In this document: one piece after another, positions 1-5,934 of the stretch
Layout: the number at the start of each line of letters is the position of its first letter
Position numbering within the stretch: position 1 is the stretch's first letter
Source of the DNA: Micrococcaceae bacterium
Lineage (GTDB): Bacteria; Actinomycetota; Actinomycetes; Actinomycetales; Micrococcaceae
Length of the DNA stretch: 8,772 nt
Assembly (NCBI GenBank): GCA_003486025.1
Contig: DNHA01000048.1
Coordinates: 1-8,772, forward strand
Reading direction: 5' to 3'
Translations under genes and position numbers: made by a program
The notes under the pieces: generated by a model
The model's input: only the letters and a program-made list of their open reading frames with translations
Told to the model about the DNA's origin: nothing
Databases searched by the model: none

Positions 1-56
1 GCAGCAGGCATCAGACCCCGATCAACGGGGTCTGATGCCTGCTGCCGCGCCTTTTT
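1..56 (+). terminator. Intrinsic terminator of an upstream gene outside the window
   Basis: A perfect 20-bp inverted repeat (1-20 with 26-45) encloses a 5-base loop ATCAA. A short GC stretch and then TTTTT at 52-56 follow. This is the shape of a rho-independent terminator for a gene entering from the left on the plus strand. It separates that gene from the monooxygenase, which should therefore have its own promoter. Confidence 0.85.
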
Positions 57-119
57 AACTTCCGAAATCTGCGAATAATTACTTGTCAGAGCCCTTCCGC
101 TGGATGGAAGTCCAGGCTG

Positions 120-174
120 GTGGAACACCTGCCAACGGAGCAGTATTACTAGCAGTTCACAACGTGTTCCACGT
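120..174 (+). promoter_or_regulatory. Candidate promoter and split operator of the 3-hydroxybenzoate hydroxylase gene
   Basis: A -35-like TGGAAC (121-126) and a -10-like TATTAC (144-149) are 17 bases apart. The nonamer GTGGAACAC (120-128) overlaps the -35 and recurs as its reverse complement GTGTTCCAC (165-173), just past the expected start point. The second copy is also part of a local palindrome ACGTG-TTC-CACGT (162-174). Paired half-sites around a promoter suit a dimeric or tetrameric regulator; IclR-family proteins commonly control hydroxybenzoate genes. No regulator gene is in the window. The repeats are plain in the sequence, while the promoter and the regulator type are inference. Confidence 0.4.
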
Positions 175-222
175 CACCATTCGGAGGCGGAGGACCGCTT
201 CCCCAGCTAAGGAGCCCACAAG

Positions 223-2106
223 ATGCAGTACCACCACGACGGTTACATTGGCCGCGACCCACGCATCAGAACCGCGCAGGGCACAGGCATTGATCGCACC
301 GCCGAACTGCCTGAGACCATGGATGTGCTCATTGTGGGCGCGGGGCCTGCCGGCATCGTTCAGGCCGCCCAGCTGACCGAATATCCAGATGTCCACACCC
401 GCATCATCGAGCGCCGCCCCGACCGCCTGGTGGCGGGCCGCGCCGATGGGCTCTTTCCACGCAGCTGCGAAACTTTCCAGGCCTTCGAATTTTATGAAGA
501 GATCGCCCACGAAGCGGCGCATATGCGTGAAATGAGCTTCTGGGGTCCCAAACCGGAGAACCCCAGCGAAATTGCCCGTGGGGCTCGAGCCGATGATCCA
601 CCAGCCTATGTCAGTGAATTCCCCATCCTCACCGTAAATCAGGCCCGGGTCATCGACTACTTCGCGCGGCGCGCGGAAAATGGTCCGGCGCGAATCAACA
701 TCAACTACGGTTTTGAGTTTCTGGACCTGACCGTTCACGAGGACGGCGAATATCCCGTTGAGGTGAAGCTGCTGGACGAGCACGGCCAGCCGCGCACGGT
801 TCACGCAAAATACGTGGTCGGCTGCGACGGAGCGCGCAGCAAGGTGCGAGACTGCATCGACGTGGACGTCGTCACGGACCCAGCGGATCAGGCGTGGGCG
901 GTCATGGACATCCTGGCCAACACCGACTTCCCGGACTTCCGCACGCGCAGCGGCATTGCCTCCGACAAGGACGGCTCGATCCTGCTCATCCCACGCGAAG
1001 GCGGCTTCCTGACCCGCTTCTACGTCTCGCTGGATGCACCTACACCGGAAAACCGGGAACGGGTCCGGGCCACCACCGCCGAGCAGGCCATCGAACGAGC
1101 CAACCGCATCCTGTCCCCTTACACCATGGATGTTAAGGAAGTGACCTGGTTCAGCATCTACGAGGTCCGCCATTCGGTGGCACAGAGCTTCGACGATGTG
1201 GCAGCTCAAAAGAATCCAGCGCTGAACCCGCACGTGTTCATTGCCGGAGATGCCTGCCATACGCACAGCGCCAAGGCAGGACAGGGCATGAACGTCTCAA
1301 TCCAGGACGGGTGGAATCTCGCCTGGAAACTCGGCCAGGTCTTGGAGGGACGCAGCGATGAGTCCCTGCTGCATACCTATAACGACGAACGGCAGGATGT
1401 CGCGCAGAAGCTGATCGACTACGACAAGGAATGGTCGGCGATGATGTCCCGGAGTCCCGAGGAAATGGCGGGCCCACACGAGATTGTTGACTTCTTCACC
1501 AGTACCGCCAACTTCCCGGGCGGCTTCGACACGAAGTACCCGTCCTCTTCCTTGATCGGTGGCAGCGCAAGCCAGGAGCTTGCCCGGAAATTCGAGCTGG
1601 GCATGCGCTTCAAATCGGCCGAGGTATCGCGGGTCTGCGATACCACGACGGTGCAGCTTGGCCACCATTTCCGCGCCGATGGCCGCTGGCGGTTGTACGC
1701 TTTTGCGGACGAATCGGCTCAGGCCGTAGCCGAGCTGGCGAACTGGCTGGAGACTTCAGTTGATTCACCGGTCACGCAGTTCACTGCCGAGGGCCGCGAT
1801 ATCGACAGCGTCTTTGACGCCAAGGTGATCTATCAGCAGGGTTACCACGACGTGGACTTGGGCCAGGTCCCAAGCCTGTTCATGCCGAAAGTCGGACAAC
1901 GCAAGGTGACCGACTGGGAAAAGGTCTACGCCGCGATACCCCACAACGACATCTTCGAGGCACGGAAAATTGACCGCGCGGGAGCGCTGGTGATTGTCAG
2001 GCCTGACATGTATGTGGCGCACGTTCTGCCATTGAGCGCACGGACAGAGATCACCGAGTTCTTTGCGCAGAATATGGTCGGCGCCAAGGTAGCGAATTTC
2101 TCCTGA
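223..2106 (+). CDS. mobA: FAD-dependent 3-hydroxybenzoate 4-monooxygenase (MobA type)
   Basis: This 627-residue flavoprotein aromatic hydroxylase belongs to the phenol hydroxylase/PheA-TfdB family and most resembles Comamonas MobA (about 640 residues). MobA converts 3-hydroxybenzoate to protocatechuate with NADPH and O2 in the cytosol, feeding the protocatechuate ring-cleavage pathway. Visible motifs are the FAD-binding GxGxxG at 39-44 (GAGPAG), the DG motif CDGARSKVR at 201-209, and the GD motif around AGDACHTHSAKAGQG at 341-355. A C-terminal thioredoxin-like domain runs from about 450 to the end and carries RPDMYVAH at 593-600. The N-terminus (MQYHHDGYIGRDPR) also matches the MobA pattern. 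The ATG has a good AAGGAG (209-214) 8 bases upstream. The gene stands alone between terminators. The exact substrate could be another phenol or hydroxybenzoate. The symbol is by resemblance and is unrelated to the molybdenum-cofactor gene mobA. Confidence 0.85.
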   Translation: MQYHHDGYIGRDPRIRTAQGTGIDRTAELPETMDVLIVGAGPAGIVQAAQLTEYPDVHTRIIERRPDRLVAGRADGLFPRSCETFQAFEFYEEIAHEAAHMREMSFWGPKPENPSEIARGARADDPPAYVSEFPILTVNQARVIDYFARRAENGPARININYGFEFLDLTVHEDGEYPVEVKLLDEHGQPRTVHAKYVVGCDGARSKVRDCIDVDVVTDPADQAWAVMDILANTDFPDFRTRSGIASDKDGSILLIPREGGFLTRFYVSLDAPTPENRERVRATTAEQAIERANRILSPYTMDVKEVTWFSIYEVRHSVAQSFDDVAAQKNPALNPHVFIAGDACHTHSAKAGQGMNVSIQDGWNLAWKLGQVLEGRSDESLLHTYNDERQDVAQKLIDYDKEWSAMMSRSPEEMAGPHEIVDFFTSTANFPGGFDTKYPSSSLIGGSASQELARKFELGMRFKSAEVSRVCDTTTVQLGHHFRADGRWRLYAFADESAQAVAELANWLETSVDSPVTQFTAEGRDIDSVFDAKVIYQQGYHDVDLGQVPSLFMPKVGQRKVTDWEKVYAAIPHNDIFEARKIDRAGALVIVRPDMYVAHVLPLSARTEITEFFAQNMVGAKVANFS

Positions 2107-2127
2107 CTTTCGCTTTATCTGAGCGCA

Positions 2128-2173
2128 GGGTGTCGGGATGAGTGAGGTTCAGCCTTGTCTCGTCCCGATACCC
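2128..2173 (+). terminator. Hairpin after the hydroxylase gene
   Basis: GGGTGTCGGGATGAG (2128-2142) pairs with CTCGTCCCGATACCC (2159-2173) over 15 bp, including two G-U wobbles. Part of the 16-base loop can pair further (AGG/CCT). It starts 21 bases after the stop codon. There is no real T-run after it, which is common for actinobacterial terminators, so it may act as a terminator or as a 3'-end stabiliser. Confidence 0.6.
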
Positions 2174-2314
2174 CGCGGTTCAGAAATTTCTATGGAACCT
2201 CAAGAGCTCAGAGCGAAGTTGAAAGTTGCTCCGGCACTTCTCTACATTCAGTCAACGGTCGAGCGGTCTGTGCCGAGCAAACCTTGAGTATCAACAACAT
2301 CGTTTTTTAGAAAG

Positions 2315-2348
2315 ATCCGCCCACCGACTAGAAAATCGGCTGGCGGAT
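2315..2348 (-). terminator. Terminator of the small membrane-protein gene
   Basis: ATCCGCC (2315-2321) pairs with GGCGGAT (2342-2348). After a 2-base mismatch, CCGA (2324-2327) pairs with TCGG (2336-2339) around an 8-base loop. On the minus strand the stem lies about 40 bases past the stop codon and is followed by CTTTCT. It faces the plus-strand hairpin at 2128-2173, so the convergent genes each have their own stop signal. Confidence 0.5.
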
Positions 2349-2386
2349 GGTCTAATGATCAATTGGCCTTTGAACTGCCGTAGGTT

Positions 2387-2812
2387 CTATCCATCACTCC
2401 TAGGCGCTTTCTTCTCCAACCGGTTAATTACCGGAGACAGCACCAAATATCCCAGCGTCGCAGTTACCGCTGCGATCAGAGCTGCTTGGTAAGAAGTCAT
2501 TGTGAGGCGATAGCAACCAAGCATGACGACAAAGCTCAAAAGCGTCTGCAGAGTTTGCACAGCGACCTTGCTTGCGCTGTTGAACACCTTCAGCACGACC
2601 CGATCACTGATTTCGCCCAGAACTAGAATTATCAAGACGAAAACAATGGCCAGCAGCGGGGACCATAGCAGTAGTCCTGGTTTAGCGGCACCGAACTGGG
2701 CAAACCATAGCGGCGCAAAGAAACCCAGAAGCACCGGCAGTCCGGTTACGAGCGTCACCATGGCCAGGTAGAGACCAAGCCCGAATTTCTCAGGGGTGTT
2801 CAAATTGTTCAT
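2387..2812 (-). CDS. Small hypothetical membrane protein with four predicted helices
   Basis: This 141-residue protein is not assigned to a family. Hydrophobic stretches at about 12-34, 48-66, 85-103 and 107-127 suggest four membrane helices. A charged loop (GEISDRVVLK, 66-75) lies between helices 2 and 3, and the tail is short and basic to polar (RLEKKAPRSDG). The even helix number and the polar ends place both termini on the same side, probably the cytoplasm. No catalytic or metal-binding motif is visible. The ATG is preceded by AAGG at a suitable distance (minus-strand GTAAGGTTCCA before the start). The hydrophobic, well-formed reading frame supports it as a real gene. It has its own terminator and a candidate promoter in the gene-free stretch upstream, so it appears to be a single-gene unit. 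No function is proposed. Confidence 0.7.
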   Translation of the reverse strand: MNNLNTPEKFGLGLYLAMVTLVTGLPVLLGFFAPLWFAQFGAAKPGLLLWSPLLAIVFVLIILVLGEISDRVVLKVFNSASKVAVQTLQTLLSFVVMLGCYRLTMTSYQAALIAAVTATLGYLVLSPVINRLEKKAPRSDG

Positions 2813-2896
2813 TGGAACCTTACGTAGCTGGACCTCTTAGATACCACCGAAGACAACGAACTTCCCTTGAGACGTGATGGATTTCCTTCCAATACC

Positions 2897-2926
2897 ACCC
2901 TATGGAGTATCTCAATACGCTGTAAA
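2897..2926 (-). promoter_or_regulatory. Candidate promoter of the membrane-protein gene
   Basis: On the minus strand TTTACA (2926-2921) and TAGGGT (2902-2897) are 18 bases apart, about 85 bases upstream of the start codon. The degenerate CCCTCCT-CAAAAGT box (2946-2931) ends just upstream of the -35-like hexamer, where an activator or repressor could act. The match is modest. Confidence 0.25.
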
Positions 2927-2930
2927 TAGC

Positions 2931-2946
2931 ACTTTTGGAGGAGGGC
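2931..2946 (-). repeat. Degenerate third copy of the GCCCTCCT-ACAAAAGTA box
   Basis: Read on the minus strand the sequence is GCCCTCCTCCAAAAGT. It differs by one base from the first 16 bases of the two boxes at 5733 and 5915 (A to C at position 9). It sits upstream of the candidate promoter of the membrane-protein gene, as the other two sit upstream of sdpC. Confidence 0.4.
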
Positions 2947-3197
2947 AGGAAAAGGTCTGATGGACGCTGATACTGGCAGGGAAGAGATAGATTCCCAATC
3001 TTGCATCGCAGGAGCCCGAGGTTCACCGGCAGTCGAAGCCATAGCCAGCAGCTCACAACGCATGCACTCAAAATGACGCGTAAGTTCAACCGCCACTCGC
3101 CAAAGCCTTCCTTCACTCCGCGCCTTGAGGCGCTGTCCGGAGGTCGCAAATGTAGCTGCGCTTCTGCTCATCAGAGACACTCGTTGCCCGGAAGCGT

Positions 3198-3236
3198 GCA
3201 TGAAGAAGCCCCCGCCAGGCGAGGGCTTCTTCATGC
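3198..3236 (-). terminator. Strong terminator hairpin of the SDR gene
   Basis: GCATGAAGAAGCCC (3198-3211) is a perfect 14-bp inverted match to GGGCTTCTTCATGC (3223-3236). The 11-base centre can pair further (CGCC/GGCG around an A). It begins 19 bases past the SDR stop codon on the minus strand. The 3' arm contains TTCTTC but no separate T-run follows. Confidence 0.75.
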
Positions 3237-3255
3237 GGCAAGTACTGCCCAAAGC

Positions 3256-3975
3256 CTAGACGGCTGTATAGCCACCATCTACCGGAATGACGGCTCCGGT
3301 AATGAATTTCGCCTTGTCGCTGGCCAAGAAGGTGATCAAGTCAGCTACTTCCTGCGCCTCGCCCACACGTCCTGCCGGGTGCAACTTGGCGTACTGCTCC
3401 AGTGTTGGCTCATCAATCAACGGGGTACGGATGACACCAGGGGCCACCGCGTTGACGCGGACGCCTTCCTTGGCGTACATGGTGCCGGCGGCACGGGTCA
3501 TATTCACTACGCCGCCCTTGGAGGCCGAGTAAGCAATGTTGTTGGACACTGCGACCATGCCGAACATCGAGGCGAGGTTGATGACAGCGCCACCGTCACC
3601 CTGCTTCAGCAGCTGGGCAATAACGTACTTATTGGTGTAGAAAACACCGGAGTAGTCGATGCCGTTAGTGCGTTCCCAGTTGTCAATGGTCGAGGTGACC
3701 ACGTCACCTTCGCCGCCCACGCCGGCCGAGGCAACAGCAATGTCCACACGTCCGAATTCTTCGACGGTCTTGACCACTGCGGCTTCGACGTTCTCGGCAT
3801 TGGACACGTCGCCCTGGTAGAACTTGGCGCCGATCTTGTCTGCGACTTCCTGGGATTTTGGATTGAAGTCAAAGATCATCACTTTGGCCCCTTCAGCGAT
3901 GAAAGTCTTGGCTGTTGCCAATCCCAGTCCCGAGCCGCCACCGGTGATGAATGCGACCTTGTTGTTGAGTTCCAT
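3256..3975 (-). CDS. Short-chain dehydrogenase/reductase (SDR), probably NAD-dependent
   Basis: This 239-residue classical SDR has the usual length for the family and oxidises an alcohol or reduces a carbonyl with a nicotinamide cofactor in the cytosol. The cofactor motif is TGGGSGLG at 11-18. Asp36 at the end of the second strand (MIFDFN) favours NAD(H) over NADP(H). The catalytic residues are Ser136 (NLASMFG), Tyr149 and Lys153 (YSASK). The PG motif (VAPGVIRTP, 177-185) and the C-terminal GxxxxVDGGY are present. The NNAG motif reads ASAG (82-85), and the tetrad Asn is replaced by Asp107 (GIDYSGVFY). The start MELNN was chosen because it matches the family start and has GGAG 6 bases upstream; the frame stays open further upstream but without family similarity. 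The gene is divergent from the flavin monooxygenase. The substrate cannot be told. Confidence 0.85.
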   Translation of the reverse strand: MELNNKVAFITGGGSGLGLATAKTFIAEGAKVMIFDFNPKSQEVADKIGAKFYQGDVSNAENVEAAVVKTVEEFGRVDIAVASAGVGGEGDVVTSTIDNWERTNGIDYSGVFYTNKYVIAQLLKQGDGGAVINLASMFGMVAVSNNIAYSASKGGVVNMTRAAGTMYAKEGVRVNAVAPGVIRTPLIDEPTLEQYAKLHPAGRVGEAQEVADLITFLASDKAKFITGAVIPVDGGYTAV

Positions 3976-4003
3976 GATGCGCTCCAATCCTTCAATGAAG
4001 TGT

Positions 4004-4071
4004 GACCACTTCCGTGGTCCTATACTTCTATACAACCTCATTTTAGTTGAAGCGTCAATCACATGTGACGC
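4004..4071 (-). promoter_or_regulatory. Candidate SDR promoter with two inverted repeats
   Basis: Reading toward the SDR gene, a -35-like TTGACG (4058-4053) is followed about 17-19 bases later by overlapping weak -10 options in TTGTATAG (4035-4028). A perfect palindrome, GACCAC-TTCC-GTGGTC (4004-4019), lies just past the expected transcription start, a classic repressor position. A second inverted repeat, GCGTCA-N8-TGACGC (4052-4057 and 4066-4071), overlaps the -35 and encloses the perfect palindrome TCACATGTGA (4059-4068). A direct repeat CTATAC (4020-4025, 4028-4033) lies between them. The repeats are certain; their use as operators is inferred. The regulator is not in the window. Confidence 0.45.
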
Positions 4072-4205
4072 GGGGATCAAATCCAGCAGCAATGCTGATT
4101 GGATACATCCTGCCCCGACCGTCAACCGCGGACCAGCATCCAGCACCTGACTGCCCAGCGGGGTAAACTCAGCCACGGACCCATCACCGTCGAGAGGACT
4201 TCATC

Positions 4206-4256
4206 ATGCCGTTATGGCTTACCGCTAAGAATCAATTAGCAGATCGGTCGGCATGA
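4206..4256 (+). CDS. 16-residue upstream ORF coupled to the flavin monooxygenase
   Basis: ATG at 4206 opens a 16-codon frame (MPLWLTAKNQLADRSA) ending in TGA at 4254-4256, so it overlaps the next gene's ATG as ATGA. It has a strong ribosome binding site, AGAGGA (4193-4198), 7 bases upstream. The monooxygenase start itself has no clear Shine-Dalgarno sequence. The layout suggests translational coupling: ribosomes load at the small frame and restart at the overlap. Two of its codons are TTA, which is rare in high-GC actinobacteria. The peptide may have no function of its own. No family is recognised. Confidence 0.45.
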   Translation: MPLWLTAKNQLADRSA

Positions 4257-5170
4257 AACTTTCAATCCTTGACCAGGTACCACTGACCGAACACGCCCCC
4301 ACACGGGCCCAGGCGTTAGCCAGCGGCCTAAGGCTGGCACAGGACGCAGAGGCACTTGGCTACCACCGCATCTGGTTTGCCGAGCACCATAATTCGCAGT
4401 CCTTCGCCAGCGCCGCCCCGGAAATGATGACGGCCCTGGCACTGGAGCGCACAGAGAAGATCAGAATCGGCACCGGCGCGATTCTCTTGCCTTATTATTC
4501 GGCGCAAAAGGTCACCGAAGCGATGGGCCTGCTCTCGGCTGTACATCCGGACCGCGTTGATACCGGAGTGGGACGCGCCTCGCTCAGCGACCCGAACTAT
4601 GCGGCAAAGATCGCCTCGCTGGTTCACGAGCTTGACGCCACCCACGCTCCTTCGAGCAGTGAGGCGGCCGGACGCGTCTGGGTGCTGGGTGCCGGAGGTT
4701 CCACCGCGCCACTGCCGGGAACTCTTGGTGCCGGCTACGTGCACGGCCACTTCCTGCGCCCCACTGGTGGCGAGGCGGCAACCAGAGCTTATCGCGAGGC
4801 AGCGCTAAGTTCCGGGCATATCCCGCACACGGTCTTGGCGGTCCGCTTCGTCACCGCAGAAACGGATGAACAGGCTCATGCGCTGGCCGAGGCCCTGCTG
4901 CTCTGGCGAGTGCGTAAGGACTTTGGCCACGACGGCCCCATTCCTTCGACAGCCAGCGCAGCGGGTTATCAGTGGAGCACCCAGGAACGTGCCCGGGCTG
5001 CGGAACGCAGCCAGGCACTGATTGTTGGAACCCCAGCCAAGGTCCGGGCCGAGCTTTTGGCATTGGCGCATTCCCATCAGGCCGATGAACTGATGCTCAA
5101 CACTCTGGTCAATGATCCCGAAGACCGATTGAACGCTTACCGCCTCCTGGCAGAGGCTCTCATCGACTGA
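4253..5170 (+). CDS. Luciferase-like flavin-dependent monooxygenase (LLM class, MsnO8-like)
   Basis: This 305-residue protein has the N-terminus of the group-1 luciferase-like oxidoreductases (MKLSILDQVPLTEH; family type MKLSVLDQSP). Members form a TIM barrel and use reduced FMN (or F420 in relatives) with O2 to oxidise an organic substrate. Visible family motifs are GYHRIWFAEHHN (36-47), IRIGTGAILLPYYS (70-83), HPDRVDTGVGRA (98-109), WVLGAGGS (143-150), and the C-terminal VGTPAKVRAEL then ADELMLNT (277-284). It is somewhat short for the group, which usually has about 320-340 residues. The missing part is the insert between GVGRA and WVLG, only 33 residues here. The start matches the family start although it lacks a clear ribosome binding site; the overlapping 16-codon ORF probably supplies ribosomes. 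It is divergent from the SDR and the two may share regulation. The substrate is unknown. Confidence 0.85.
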   Translation: MKLSILDQVPLTEHAPTRAQALASGLRLAQDAEALGYHRIWFAEHHNSQSFASAAPEMMTALALERTEKIRIGTGAILLPYYSAQKVTEAMGLLSAVHPDRVDTGVGRASLSDPNYAAKIASLVHELDATHAPSSSEAAGRVWVLGAGGSTAPLPGTLGAGYVHGHFLRPTGGEAATRAYREAALSSGHIPHTVLAVRFVTAETDEQAHALAEALLLWRVRKDFGHDGPIPSTASAAGYQWSTQERARAAERSQALIVGTPAKVRAELLALAHSHQADELMLNTLVNDPEDRLNAYRLLAEALID

Positions 5171-5732
5171 TTGCGCAGACCCTCGTTGGCTTGGACAACT
5201 CAACATCGACAAGTAGCGCAGAATTGAACACCGGAATCCGGCGAATCGCAGTGCCCGACGGCACGTAGGGTTGATGTCGAGGACAACGCGCACCGTTTCC
5301 GGAGCTCATGAACCTATCAAAAGCAATGATCTTGATATGGAACTACCACTCATACTTTGCCTGCTTGCACCTCTCGAGAATTGCCAATGCTGGACTGCAA
5401 AAGGTTCAGCTGACGCATCTTTTAGCTGGAATGCATCGATCCACCGGAGGTGCCGTTCGCAGATCTCGATCCTCGTTCCGGACGGCCGGGCCAATGCCTT
5501 CACGAATTGATAAACCGCCCGATCACCCGGTCGTCCGCAGTCTAGCTACCCCATTGTCCGCATAGCACCGCTTCTTCGGCGAGCTAAATGACATCCGCGT
5601 TCTCCGCGGCGTTGCACGGAAGCACTCTGCTGGCGAGCACGCCGGGTTTGATTGGCTTGCACTCATTTTCCCTTTGCACAGGTCCCGGCACTCGCCCGTA
5701 CACTGCGGGTCCTTGCAGCCCAGAGGTGCACT

Positions 5733-5756
5733 GCCCTCCTACAAAAGTAGGAGGGC
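5733..5756. repeat. Perfect hairpin copy of the GCCCTCCTAC-AAAA-GTAGGAGGGC box
   Basis: A 10-bp perfect inverted repeat (5733-5742 with 5747-5756) surrounds AAAA. Its first 17 bases recur exactly at 5915-5931. As DNA it looks like a dyad binding site; as RNA it would be a stable hairpin. It also lies 6 bases past the stop of the possible acetyltransferase fragment on the minus strand. Confidence 0.7.
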
Positions 5757-5886
5757 GTCGATTCATCCGCAGCATTGCTCCACGGCCAAGTGCCGCTTTC
5801 CGAACCATGCCGGCAATGACTTCGCGAGCTCGTTAACCGCTGGATCATCAGGTTTTCCGCTAGAACGTGCCGCCCCGCTGGCCACA

Positions 5887-5901
5887 TGGAAGCGCGTTCC
5901 A
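5887..5901. promoter_or_regulatory. Palindrome TGGAA-GCGCG-TTCCA, operator-like
   Basis: This is a perfect 5+5 dyad with a 5-base centre. Its TGGAA-N5-TTCCA spacing equals that of the E. coli IclR consensus, and the GCG centre also recalls LacI-family sites. It lies 185 bases before sdpC and 13 bases before the second CCCTCCT box. No such regulator is encoded in the window. Confidence 0.3.
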
Positions 5902-5914
5902 GGTACTTTCCTGC

Positions 5915-5931
5915 GCCCTCCTACAAAAGTA
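5915..5931. repeat. Second copy of the GCCCTCCTACAAAAGTA box
   Basis: It is identical over 17 bases to 5733-5749 and in the same orientation, but the right half of the dyad is missing (GTATGATT instead of GTAGGAGG). It therefore does not form the full hairpin. It ends 25 bases before the -10-like TATACA of the toxin operon, near the expected -35 region. Confidence 0.6.
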
Positions 5932-5934
5932 TGA

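Larger units (their letters stand above)
2813..3197. other. Gene-free stretch upstream of the membrane-protein gene
   Basis: I see no convincing coding sequence here. Open frames on the minus strand have the composition of shadow ORFs and lack ribosome binding sites. The stretch holds the candidate promoter of the membrane-protein gene and a degenerate copy of the CCCTCCT-CAAAAGT box (2931-2946). A small hairpin, GCGCC-TTGA-GGCGC, lies at 3120-3133. It may be leader sequence plus degraded spacer. Confidence 0.5.

Noticed and set aside
157..1266. 369-codon open frame on the minus strand
   Set aside because: It lies opposite the hydroxylase gene, has no ribosome binding site or recognisable domain, and its His/Val/Gly/Arg-rich content is typical of an antisense frame in GC-rich coding DNA.
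2809..3252. 147-codon minus-strand frame between the SDR and membrane-protein genes
   Set aside because: Its first codons are made by the SDR terminator hairpin, no ribosome binding site is seen, and the sequence resembles no protein I know.
3001..4005. 334-codon open frame on the plus strand
   Set aside because: It runs through the SDR terminator and opposite the whole SDR gene, and its composition is that of a shadow frame.
5733..5931. BlaI/MecI operator
   Set aside because: The TAC-N4-GTA spacing fits, but the ACA..TGT core of such sites is not complete and no BlaI or M56 peptidase gene is present, so I kept it only as an unnamed box.
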